The position numbers and the translations under genes were made by a program. Positions 57,433 to 64,000 of a DNA stretch of 64,000 bases are shown here, in pieces. Numbering within the stretch: the stretch's first letter is position 1; each line of letters opens with the position of its first letter. The stretch spans positions 1 to 64,000 of the forward strand of contig NZ_BAFX01000203.1 of assembly GCF_000308815.1 (NCBI RefSeq), given 5' to 3'. Source of the DNA: Nocardia concava NBRC 100430 (GTDB lineage Bacteria > Actinomycetota > Actinomycetes > Mycobacteriales > Mycobacteriaceae). Under the pieces are notes generated by a model. The model saw nothing but the letters and a program-made list of their open reading frames with translations, did not search any database and was not told the origin of the DNA.

Positions 57433-58044
57433 TCACTCGCGGGTGAGGGGCACGTCCCAGAAGGCGAGTTCGTGGCGCATGCCGGTGAGGAACAGCTCTT
57501 CGGCGTTGTCGCCGCCGGCTTCGTCGAGCATTTGGGCGCAGCGGGCGGTCAGGGCGGCGAAGGCGAGGTCGGCGTAGGTATCGATCCAGCGTTGGTAGCG
57601 GGGGTCGGCGGGCGGGGATTGGGCGAGGATGGTGCCGAGGGTCGAGTAGCCCCACATGCAGGGGTAGAGGGCGGCCAGGCCGTCGGCGTAGTTGGCGGCC
57701 GAATTCAGAAGAAACGCGGTGTATTCGGTGCAGGGTTTGCCTTTGACGGCGTTGTCGAGGTCGGCGCCGAACTCGGCGGACAGGGAGCGGTGCAGGGAGA
57801 GTTCGTCGTGGAAGGTGGCGTGGGCGAGGTCGACCAGGTCGCCAAGCTGTTCGGCGGGGGCCTGCCAGGCCAGGCGGGAGAAGACGCGGACGTAGTCGAG
57901 CAGGAACAGGTAGTCCTGTTCCAGCCAGGAGCGGAAGACCGGCTCGGGGAGGTCGCCTTTCGCGATGCCCGCCACGGTCGGGTGCGCCAGTTGTTCCTCG
58001 ACCAGTGGGCGGCCGAGCTGCTCCAGGTGTGCGGCAAGACTCAT
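57433..58044 (-). CDS. tenA: TenA-family thiaminase II-like protein
   Basis: 203 residues, all-helical TenA fold. The conserved set is visible: W-L-E-Q-D-Y near 41-46 (Asp), E near 80, and the catalytic Cys in Y-P-C-M-W-G-Y near 127-133, ending with a Glu near 190. TenA hydrolyses degraded thiamin (aminopyrimidine) for salvage. No other thiamin gene is beside it. ATG 58044 is chosen because the in-frame extension has no ribosome site. Confidence 0.87.
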   Translation of the reverse strand: MSLAAHLEQLGRPLVEEQLAHPTVAGIAKGDLPEPVFRSWLEQDYLFLLDYVRVFSRLAWQAPAEQLGDLVDLAHATFHDELSLHRSLSAEFGADLDNAVKGKPCTEYTAFLLNSAANYADGLAALYPCMWGYSTLGTILAQSPPADPRYQRWIDTYADLAFAALTARCAQMLDEAGGDNAEELFLTGMRHELAFWDVPLTRE

Positions 58045-58099
58045 GCGAGAAGTCTCTACCACTCCCCCGTGCGATGGACCTCGGCCTGCGGGTGTGGGA

Positions 58100-59155
58100 T
58101 CAGCGTGCCAGGTCCGGGTGGGCTCGGCCGGTGACCACGGGCATGTCGACGAAGGTCAGCACACCTGGTTCGGCGGCACACACATACGGGATCGAGTTCA
58201 CGCAGTGGGCCGCGGTCACCACAATGCCGGGGTTGCGCTCGAGACCGGCGGCCACACTGACCGGATGCCAGCCGTGGATCGTCACGAAGCAGTCCGGGTC
58301 GCCCTTCACCTCCACCTCGAACCGGACGCCGCCGTCACCGTACTTCCAAGGCGGGTCGAGGTTTTCCTCACCCATCAGCCAGTTGACCGCGACCCTGACG
58401 ACCTTGGTGTCGCCGACGAACGCCTCCCAGGCGAACCGCTGGGCGGCGACCTGCCCGGGCTGGATCTTGCCGATCGGCGAATCGATCGGTGCGGTCGCGA
58501 CCGCCACCTCCCGGCTGCTGCGGATCTCGGCGTCGGCGAATCCCAGTGTGTCCAGGCACATTCGCACCGACTGATCGAACCCGTTGTCCAGCAACGCCAG
58601 CATCGGACCGTTCATGGCCTGTTCGGGCGACTGGCCGAAACCCATGATGTGGCGCACGACGTCGGGGGCGTTGTAGGTGCGGATGTCGGAGTACTCCTCA
58701 CCGCGCACGAACGTGATCGCGCTGGACAGCCCCGTGAAGAACAGCGGCTGCTGCTCGGTGGCGCCGCCCGGGTCGATTCCGGTGCCGTGCAACGTCACTC
58801 CGCCTTCGAGGGCGGGCGCCGCCATCCGCTGCTTCTCCTCCGCCGTCGGCCAGAACCAGCCCAGCGGAGTGACGACGTTCTTGCCCGAACGCAGAATCGC
58901 CGCCACCTCTTGCGGATTCGGCATGAGGGGCGAGTACAGGACGCAGTCGGCGTCGATCGCGAGGATCTCGTCGAGGCTGTCGGTGGCGAGGACACCGATC
59001 GGGCCGATCCCGGCGAGCTCACCCGCGTCCCGACCGACCTTGGCCTTCGAATGCACCCAGCACCCGACGAGTTCGAGCTCCGGGTGCAGCTGGATCTGGC
59101 CGATCGCGGCCTGACCGAGTCCGCCGGTGGCCCACTGGATCACGCGCAGAGTCAC
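58100..59155 (-). CDS. Dihydrodipicolinate reductase-like NAD(P)-binding protein
   Basis: 351 residues: N-terminal Rossmann domain with V-I-Q-W-A-T-G-G-L-G-Q-A near 5-16, then a C-terminal alpha/beta domain. It belongs to the actinobacterial family labelled NAD(P)H-dependent amine dehydrogenase or DapB-like, abundant in mycobacteria and often beside lipid or steroid genes; the substrate is not known. It follows an LLM oxidoreductase gene by 33 bases on the same strand, probably in one operon. Confidence 0.85.
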   Translation of the reverse strand: MTLRVIQWATGGLGQAAIGQIQLHPELELVGCWVHSKAKVGRDAGELAGIGPIGVLATDSLDEILAIDADCVLYSPLMPNPQEVAAILRSGKNVVTPLGWFWPTAEEKQRMAAPALEGGVTLHGTGIDPGGATEQQPLFFTGLSSAITFVRGEEYSDIRTYNAPDVVRHIMGFGQSPEQAMNGPMLALLDNGFDQSVRMCLDTLGFADAEIRSSREVAVATAPIDSPIGKIQPGQVAAQRFAWEAFVGDTKVVRVAVNWLMGEENLDPPWKYGDGGVRFEVEVKGDPDCFVTIHGWHPVSVAAGLERNPGIVVTAAHCVNSIPYVCAAEPGVLTFVDMPVVTGRAHPDLAR

Positions 59156-59188
59156 CCCAGGAATAGAACCCGTTCCACTCCGGTGGCG

Positions 59189-60076
59189 TCAAGAGCGTGC
59201 GGCCACCACCTCCGCCGCCACCTCGAGGAATGTCAGGTCGGTGACGGCCGGAACCAGAATGAACTCATCGCACCCGGCCCGCTCCGCGCCGTCGAGAATG
59301 TCGGCGAGCACCTCGGGACTCGACGCCCGAGCCGAGGCGGCGATCCGCTCGGCCAGCTTCGGCCCGAGGAAGCCGAGATAGCGAGCGACGAAGGACCGCA
59401 ACACTTCTGACGCATCGGCAACGCCCAGGGCAGTGAAGCAGCCACTGACCTTCCGTGGGCTCGTCGCACGACCGGCCTCGGCCCAACACCGATCGGCGAG
59501 CGCACCCACCTTGGCAATCTCCTCGGCATCGCCCGCAATGCTGAACCCGGAAATGCCGTCGGCCCACCGCGCCGCCCGGCGCATCGCCTTCGGCCCCATC
59601 GCGCCCGCGAGAATGATCGGCCCGCCCGGCTGCACACACTCCGGCCCAACCGGATCCGCCCCGTCGAACGGCGGCTTCCCTGCGAGCAATGACTTCAGCT
59701 CGGCCACTTTGTCATCGAGCTGCTGGTGACGTCCCTTGAAATCAGCACCGAGCGCGCGGTAGTCATGCTCGCGACCGCCGACCCCGACCGCCACCTCGAG
59801 GCGGCCGTTCGAGAGCTGGTCGAGAGTACCGATCTGCTGCGCGACCATCGCTGTCGAATGCTGCGGCAGTACGAACAGATTCGCCAAGACCTGCACCCGC
59901 TCCGTCACCGCCGCACAAGCCCCCAACGTCGCAACCATCTCCGGATTCGAGAACGTCACCCGCTCCCCCGCCGAAACACTCGAAAACGGCCCCGCATCAA
60001 CCCGCCGAGCCCACTCGACCGTCGTACCCGGCCCATACCCGGAAGCCATCTGCGGAAGTGCGACACCGATCTTCAT
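59189..60076 (-). CDS. LLM-class F420-dependent oxidoreductase
   Basis: 295 residues of the luciferase-like fold: M-K-I-G-V-A-L-P-Q at the start, V-L-A-N-L-F-V-L-P-Q-H near 63-73, N-G-R-L-E-V-A-V-G-V-G-G near 90-101. F420 is the likely cofactor. First gene of a two-gene unit with the DapB-like protein. Substrate unknown. Confidence 0.88.
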   Translation of the reverse strand: MKIGVALPQMASGYGPGTTVEWARRVDAGPFSSVSAGERVTFSNPEMVATLGACAAVTERVQVLANLFVLPQHSTAMVAQQIGTLDQLSNGRLEVAVGVGGREHDYRALGADFKGRHQQLDDKVAELKSLLAGKPPFDGADPVGPECVQPGGPIILAGAMGPKAMRRAARWADGISGFSIAGDAEEIAKVGALADRCWAEAGRATSPRKVSGCFTALGVADASEVLRSFVARYLGFLGPKLAERIAASARASSPEVLADILDGAERAGCDEFILVPAVTDLTFLEVAAEVVAARS

Positions 60077-60098
60077 GTGCCGACTTTCTCAGACTCTG

Positions 60099-60329
60099 TC
60101 AAGGGCAGAGGCCGACCGGCGCCATGCACGGCGTCGGCTGCCGGGAGCCGGTCACATACCCGAGCCACATCGCCAGGTCGCTGAGCGCCTTGCCCGCCGT
60201 CGCAGCGGATCCCGATGCCGACGATCCGGAGCCGACAGAACCGGTATCGGCGGTAGCGGGAGTGGCGCCGACGGTGAGAGCCGCGGCCGCGACTGCTCCG
60301 ATCATTGCCAGTCGCGCAGTACGACGCAT
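60099..60329 (-). CDS. Small secreted protein
   Basis: 76 residues: signal peptide (R-R-T-A-R-L then a hydrophobic run, cleavage near A-T-A-D at 27), a Ser/Gly linker and a short C-terminal part with two cysteines (about 68 and 75) that may form a disulfide. A strong GGAGG ribosome site precedes ATG 60329. Unknown family. The 205-base gap upstream (60330-60534) shows nothing recognisable. Confidence 0.7.
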   Translation of the reverse strand: MRRTARLAMIGAVAAAALTVGATPATADTGSVGSGSSASGSAATAGKALSDLAMWLGYVTGSRQPTPCMAPVGLCP

Positions 60330-60534
60330 GGGAAACCTCCGGTATGAACTCGCGACGCGCTCCACAGCCCGCGCGCTTCCGTCTCGCTGGCCTCGAAAAG
60401 TATTCAAACGCCAACATTTCACGTAGCCCCCAAATCCGGTGGCAACGACGGCACGGGCACTTCGACACGAGATCTCCACCTTCGAAGCGTGCCGACGCTC
60501 ATAGTCTTGGGGCGCGGCCGCTTTCGCGTTGCCG

Positions 60535-61035
60535 TCAGAGGAGTGCGACGAGGATGAGGGTCAGCGCGATCAGGAAGAACAGGGCGCAGAGCGACATTGG
60601 GATGAACCAGAGGAGGAGGGCTGCGGGTTTGCCCTCGATGCGGAAGCGCTCCGGTTCGTCGGGGAGGTAGCGGATCCGCACGGTTTCGCCGGGTTCCCAG
60701 GAACGGCCCTGGTATTGGCCGCGCTGGGAGACGGGGACGAATTCGCCGTGCCGGCGGGTGGCCATCGTCCGGGTGACCGCGACGATCGCCGACTCGCGCA
60801 AGTCGCGGCCGTCGGCGGTGCGGTAGGCGACCACGGGGGCGGAGCTTTCCACGATGGTCTGCACGCCCTCGTCCATCACCTTCTTGGTGGTCCGCTCGAC
60901 GTCGACGATCTCACCGGGGACGACGACGCCGTGGCGGAGGAAGCGCAGCCCGATTCGGGCGGCCTTGGCGCTCAGGGGCAGTGCGGCCGCACCGGCCATG
61001 AGAAGGAACACGGCAGGTATGAGCAGGTGCGACAA
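60535..61035 (-). CDS. DUF3592-type membrane protein
   Basis: About 166 residues: an N-terminal helix, a small beta domain with V-P-G-E-I-V-D-V near 38 and V-R-I-R-Y-L-P-D near 118, and a C-terminal helix. This is the DUF3592 plan (helix, OB-like beta domain, helix) with no assigned function. The start is uncertain: I chose TTG 61035 with a GGGGGTCGGGG stretch upstream; longer frames reach 61110. Divergent from the glutamine-synthetase-like gene. Confidence 0.7.
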   Translation of the reverse strand: MSHLLIPAVFLLMAGAAALPLSAKAARIGLRFLRHGVVVPGEIVDVERTTKKVMDEGVQTIVESSAPVVAYRTADGRDLRESAIVAVTRTMATRRHGEFVPVSQRGQYQGRSWEPGETVRIRYLPDEPERFRIEGKPAALLLWFIPMSLCALFFLIALTLILVALL

Positions 61036-61164
61036 CCCCGACCCCCAGAAAAGCTGCTGCGAACACGATCGCTGCGAATCATACGGGGATCTCCTCGGCA
61101 ATTCGGGCACGCGTGAGGGGTGGGGTCGCCTAGCGTGGGCACGTTGACGTCGAGAGGGGTCGAG

Positions 61165-62532
61165 ATGCGGGCCGGGATGTTGAGCACGGCGGAGCTGGTG
61201 CGGCTGGTGGAGGCGGGGCAGCTGGACACCGTGCTGGTGGCGATGACGGATATGCAGGGCCGGTTACAGGGGAAGCGTTGTTCGGCACGGTATTTCGTGG
61301 ACGAGGTGCTCGATCAGGCGACCGAGGCGTGTAACTATCTGCTGGCCGTCGATGTGGAGATGACCACGGTCGAGGGCTATGAGATGTCGTCGTGGGAGAC
61401 CGGGTACGGCGACTTCGTGCTGCGGCCGGATCTGAGCACGCTGCGACTGGTGCCGTGGTGGCCGGGCACCGCGCTGGTGCTCTGCGATGTGGAGCAGGTG
61501 ACCGAGCACGGCATGCCGGGTCAGCCGGTCGCCGCCTCCCCCAGGCAGGTGCTGCGAGCGCAGCTGGATCGCCTGGCCGAGCACGGTTTACACGCCTACG
61601 TCGGCACCGAGCTGGAATTCCTGGTCTTCGACGACACCTACGAGGCCGCCTTCACAAGCGGCTATCGCGACCTGACCCCGGCCAACCAGTACAACGTCGA
61701 CTACTCCATGCTCGGCACCGGCCGCATCGAGCCGCTGCTGCGCCGCATCCGCACCGAAATGTCCGGCGCCGGAATGTATGTCGAGTCCGCGAAGGGCGAA
61801 TGCAATCCCGGCCAGCACGAGATCGCCTTCCGCTACGACGAGGCCCTGGTCACCTGCGACAATCACAGCATCTACAAGACCGGGGCCAAGGAGATCGCCG
61901 CCCAGGAGGGCCGCAGCATCACCTTCATGGCGAAATACAATGAGCGGGAAGGCAATTCCTGCCACATCCACCTGAGCCTGCGCAATGACGCGGGCGAGCC
62001 GGTCTTCGCCGACGGCGACGGCCCCTCCGCCCTGATGCGCCACTTCCTGGCCGGCCAGCTGGACTGCCTGCGCGAACTCACCTACTTCCTGGCCCCGAAC
62101 ATCAACTCCTACAAGCGTTTCCAGGCGGGCAGCTTCGCACCCACCGCCCTGGCCTGGGGCCGCGACAACCGCACCTGCGCCCTGCGCACCGTCGGCCACG
62201 GCCCGTCCCTGCGCTTCGAGAACCGCATCCCCGGCGGCGACGTCAACCCGTACCTGGCCGTCGCCGCCGCCATCGCCGCCGGACTGCACGGCATCGACCA
62301 GCACCTGCCCCTGGAGCCGGAATTCCACGGCAACGCCTACCGCTCCCACCGCCCCCGCGTCCCGCGCACCCTGCGCGAGGCCGCCCAGCTCTTCGGCGAG
62401 AGCAAGATCGCACAGAAGGCGTTCGGCCCGGAGGTGGTGCGCCACTACCGCAATGCCGCGCAGGTCGAGATCGATGCCTACGATGCGGCCGTCACGGACT
62501 GGGAGCGGATGCGTGGCTTCGAACGACTCTGA
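61165..62532 (+). CDS. Glutamine synthetase-like gamma-glutamylpolyamine synthetase (GlnA4/PuuA-like)
   Basis: 455 residues of the GS type I fold: N-terminal beta-grasp (about 1-105), then catalytic domain with E-L-E-F near 145-148, E-C-N-P-G-Q-H-E near 212-219, H-I-H-L-S near 264-268 and R-F-E-N-R-I-P-G-G-D near 351-360. In place of ammonia such paralogues join glutamate to a polyamine or ethanolamine. The next two genes give the rest of a Puu-type route, matching the M. tuberculosis glnA4-Rv2859c-aldC order. GAGAGGGG precedes ATG 61165. Confidence 0.88.
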   Translation: MRAGMLSTAELVRLVEAGQLDTVLVAMTDMQGRLQGKRCSARYFVDEVLDQATEACNYLLAVDVEMTTVEGYEMSSWETGYGDFVLRPDLSTLRLVPWWPGTALVLCDVEQVTEHGMPGQPVAASPRQVLRAQLDRLAEHGLHAYVGTELEFLVFDDTYEAAFTSGYRDLTPANQYNVDYSMLGTGRIEPLLRRIRTEMSGAGMYVESAKGECNPGQHEIAFRYDEALVTCDNHSIYKTGAKEIAAQEGRSITFMAKYNEREGNSCHIHLSLRNDAGEPVFADGDGPSALMRHFLAGQLDCLRELTYFLAPNINSYKRFQAGSFAPTALAWGRDNRTCALRTVGHGPSLRFENRIPGGDVNPYLAVAAAIAAGLHGIDQHLPLEPEFHGNAYRSHRPRVPRTLREAAQLFGESKIAQKAFGPEVVRHYRNAAQVEIDAYDAAVTDWERMRGFERL

Positions 62533-63256
62533 CACCGGACGCAAGCCCGTCATCGGCCTGCCCACCTACTCCGAACGCACCCGCTTCGGCGTCTGGGACG
62601 TCGAGGCCGCGGTCCTGGCCCGCACCTACATCGACCTGACCGAGCGCGCCGGCGGCATCCCGGTCCTGTTGCCGCCCAGCGGAACCCCGCGCCCCGAACT
62701 CGTCGAACGCCTCGACGGCCTGGTGCTGACCGGCGGCGCCGACCTCGACCCGGCTCGCTACAACGCGGATCCGCACCCCGCCACCGGAAAACCGCGCACC
62801 GACCGCGACGAATCCGAATTCGGCCTGTTCGAACTGGCCCGCGCCGCGCATCTGCCGGTGCTGGCCATCTGCCGCGGCCTGCAACTGGTGAACGTGGCCC
62901 TCGGTGGCACCCTGCACCAACACCTGCCCGACGTCCTCGGCCACACCGAACACAACCGCGAGCCCGGCACATTCACCATCACCACGGTCTCGACGACCCC
63001 CGGCAGCCGGGTCGCCGCCATCGTCGGCCCCGAGGTGAAGGCGCACTGCCACCACCATCAGGCCATCGACACCCTGGCCCCCGCCCTCACCGCCACCGCC
63101 CACGCCCCCGACGGCACCATCGAAGCGGCCGAAACCCGCGACGGCCCCTTCCTATTGGGCGTGCAGTGGCATCCCGAGGAGAACGCGACCGACGCCCGCC
63201 TCATGCGGGCCCTGGTCGAGCAGGCCGCCATATACGGAAAGGAGCGCAACCCGTGA
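62513..63256 (+). CDS. Gamma-glutamyl-GABA hydrolase-like class I amidotransferase (PuuD-like)
   Basis: 247 residues of the peptidase C26 group. The nucleophile Cys is in A-I-C-R-G-L-Q-L near 121-128, and V-Q-W-H-P-E-E near 221-227 gives the His/Glu pair. It would remove glutamate from the gamma-glutamyl product at the end of polyamine breakdown. GTG 62513 overlaps the preceding gene by 20 bases and has GGAGCGG upstream; its own stop overlaps the aldehyde dehydrogenase GTG. Confidence 0.87.
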   Translation: MASNDSDTGRKPVIGLPTYSERTRFGVWDVEAAVLARTYIDLTERAGGIPVLLPPSGTPRPELVERLDGLVLTGGADLDPARYNADPHPATGKPRTDRDESEFGLFELARAAHLPVLAICRGLQLVNVALGGTLHQHLPDVLGHTEHNREPGTFTITTVSTTPGSRVAAIVGPEVKAHCHHHQAIDTLAPALTATAHAPDGTIEAAETRDGPFLLGVQWHPEENATDARLMRALVEQAAIYGKERNP

Positions 63257-64000
63257 CGACGACCGAGGTGGTCAATCCGGCCACCGAAACAGTGGTGGCC
63301 ACCATCGAATTGGCCGACCAGGCCGTAACCGACGCCGCCATCGCCCGCGCCCAGCGGGCCTTCGAGGGCTGGCGCGCCGTCGCCCCCGGCGATCGCGCGC
63401 GCCTGCTGCGCCGCTTCGCCGAGGCCGTCGACGCCGAGATCGAGCAGCTGGCCCGGCTCGAGGTGAGCAATGCCGGGCACACCATCGGCAATGCCCGCTG
63501 GGAGGCCGGGAACGTCCGCGATGTGCTGCACTACAGCGCGGGCATGCCGGAACGCCTGCTGGGCAATCAGATTCCGGTGCAGGGCGGCGTGGACATCACC
63601 TTCTGCGAGCCGCTGGGCGTGGTCGGCATCATCGTGCCGTGGAACTTCCCCATGCCGATCGCGGCGTGGGGCTTCGGCCCCGCGCTGGCGGCGGGCAACA
63701 CGGTGGTGCTCAAACCGGCCGAACTCACGCCCCTGACCGCGATCCGCCTCGGCGAGCTCGCCCTGGAAGCCGGTCTGCCAGAGCATGTCTTCCAGGTGAT
63801 TCCGGGCAAGGGCTCGGTCGTCGGCCAGCGCTTCGTCACCCATCCCGCCGTGCGCAAGGTGGTCTTCACCGGTTCCACCGAGGTCGGCAAGCAGATCATG
63901 ATCGGCTGCGCCGACCAGGTGAAGCGCGTGACCCTCGAATTGGGCGGCAAGAGCGCCAATATCGTGTTCGCCGACGCCGATATCGAGCGCGCCGCCGCCA
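63253..64000 (+). CDS. Aldehyde dehydrogenase (partial, runs off right edge)
   Basis: The first 249 residues of an NAD(P)-dependent aldehyde dehydrogenase. Visible parts are P-W-N-F-P-M-P near 133-139 with the catalytic Asn, K-P-A-E near 157-160, the nucleotide loop F-T-G-S-T-E-V-G near 209-216 and E-L-G-G-K near 231-235; the active Cys lies beyond the window. In this operon it would oxidise gamma-glutamyl-aminobutyraldehyde (PuuC-like; compare mycobacterial aldC). GTGA overlap with the gene before. Confidence 0.92.
   Translation, partial: MTTTEVVNPATETVVATIELADQAVTDAAIARAQRAFEGWRAVAPGDRARLLRRFAEAVDAEIEQLARLEVSNAGHTIGNARWEAGNVRDVLHYSAGMPERLLGNQIPVQGGVDITFCEPLGVVGIIVPWNFPMPIAAWGFGPALAAGNTVVLKPAELTPLTAIRLGELALEAGLPEHVFQVIPGKGSVVGQRFVTHPAVRKVVFTGSTEVGKQIMIGCADQVKRVTLELGGKSANIVFADADIERAAA

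Noticed and set aside
1..64000. tRNA, rRNA, CRISPR, insertion sequences, prophage or integrative element
   Set aside because: No tRNA cloverleaf, regular spacer array, transposase, integrase or flanking direct repeat was seen by eye on either strand; small RNAs cannot be excluded.

Overview
The window is high-GC DNA from an actinobacterium, most likely a Nocardia or close relative (Nocardiaceae, Mycobacteriales). Supporting this are the codon bias (almost every third position G or C), frequent GTG/TTG starts, ATGA/GTGA gene overlaps, several F420-type LLM oxidoreductases, mycothiol-dependent isomerase-like proteins, a DprE1-type oxidase, an MTB12-like antigen lipoprotein and a six-gene cluster that matches the Mycobacterium tuberculosis Rv0082-Rv0087 (hyc-like) locus. 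About 66 protein genes, three of them damaged, cover nearly everything. No gap exceeds 300 bases. I saw no rRNA, tRNA, CRISPR array, insertion sequence or prophage. All family assignments are by eye and memory; nothing was searched.

Layout. 1-10.4 kb (minus): a hyc/Ehr-type membrane complex (NuoB-, HyfB-, HycD-, HyfE-, HyfF- and HycE-like subunits), an Rv0081-like ArsR regulator, a GTP-dependent PEP carboxykinase and a SulP anion transporter cut by the window edge. Three similar AT-rich palindromic sites lie before the complex, the ArsR gene and the PEPCK-SulP pair. 10.6-18.1 kb: small metabolic genes and regulators, with a Tat-lipoprotein agmatine deiminase next to a TetR gene and a clear operator-promoter. 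18.2-22.6 kb: GntR, allophanate hydrolase, biuret-hydrolase-like enzyme and permease, a nitrogen-scavenging cluster. 22.6-27.6 kb: a lipoprotein and two membrane Ser/Thr kinases in one operon. 27.7-30.3 kb: a 58-residue gene behind a LexA-type box, an ECF41 sigma factor, an SDR and a DinB/MDMPI-like protein. 30.5-36.5 kb: a CslA/GlxA pair with a GH6 glycosidase close by, resembling the Streptomyces csl locus. 36.6-45.6 kb: membrane proteins, a methyltransferase, a DJ-1/PfpI protein, an acyl-CoA dehydrogenase/kinase/SDR operon, an epoxide hydrolase and regulators.

45.7-49.3 kb holds the most unusual system: four overlapping or closely spaced genes for exported and membrane proteins. The polytopic third protein carries, twice, the Asp-x2-Trp-His-x5-Asp...His pattern of the CuC site of particulate methane/ammonia monooxygenase subunit C, and the first protein has the beta-domain, two-helix, beta-domain plan of PmoB with His-x-His motifs. 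I read it as an uncharacterised copper-type membrane complex distantly related to CuMMOs, or a copper-handling system that shares that site.

49.3-64 kb: a DprE1-like oxidase with Ser in place of the benzothiazinone-target Cys, a second ECF41 sigma factor with matching promoters before itself and before an AhpD-like gene, a family A polymerase with an apparent N-terminal frameshift, a truncated ADP-ribosylglycohydrolase followed by five 17-bp repeats full of stop codons, small lipoproteins, TenA, LLM enzymes and, running off the right edge, a gamma-glutamyl polyamine pathway (glutamine-synthetase-like, PuuD-like, aldehyde dehydrogenase).
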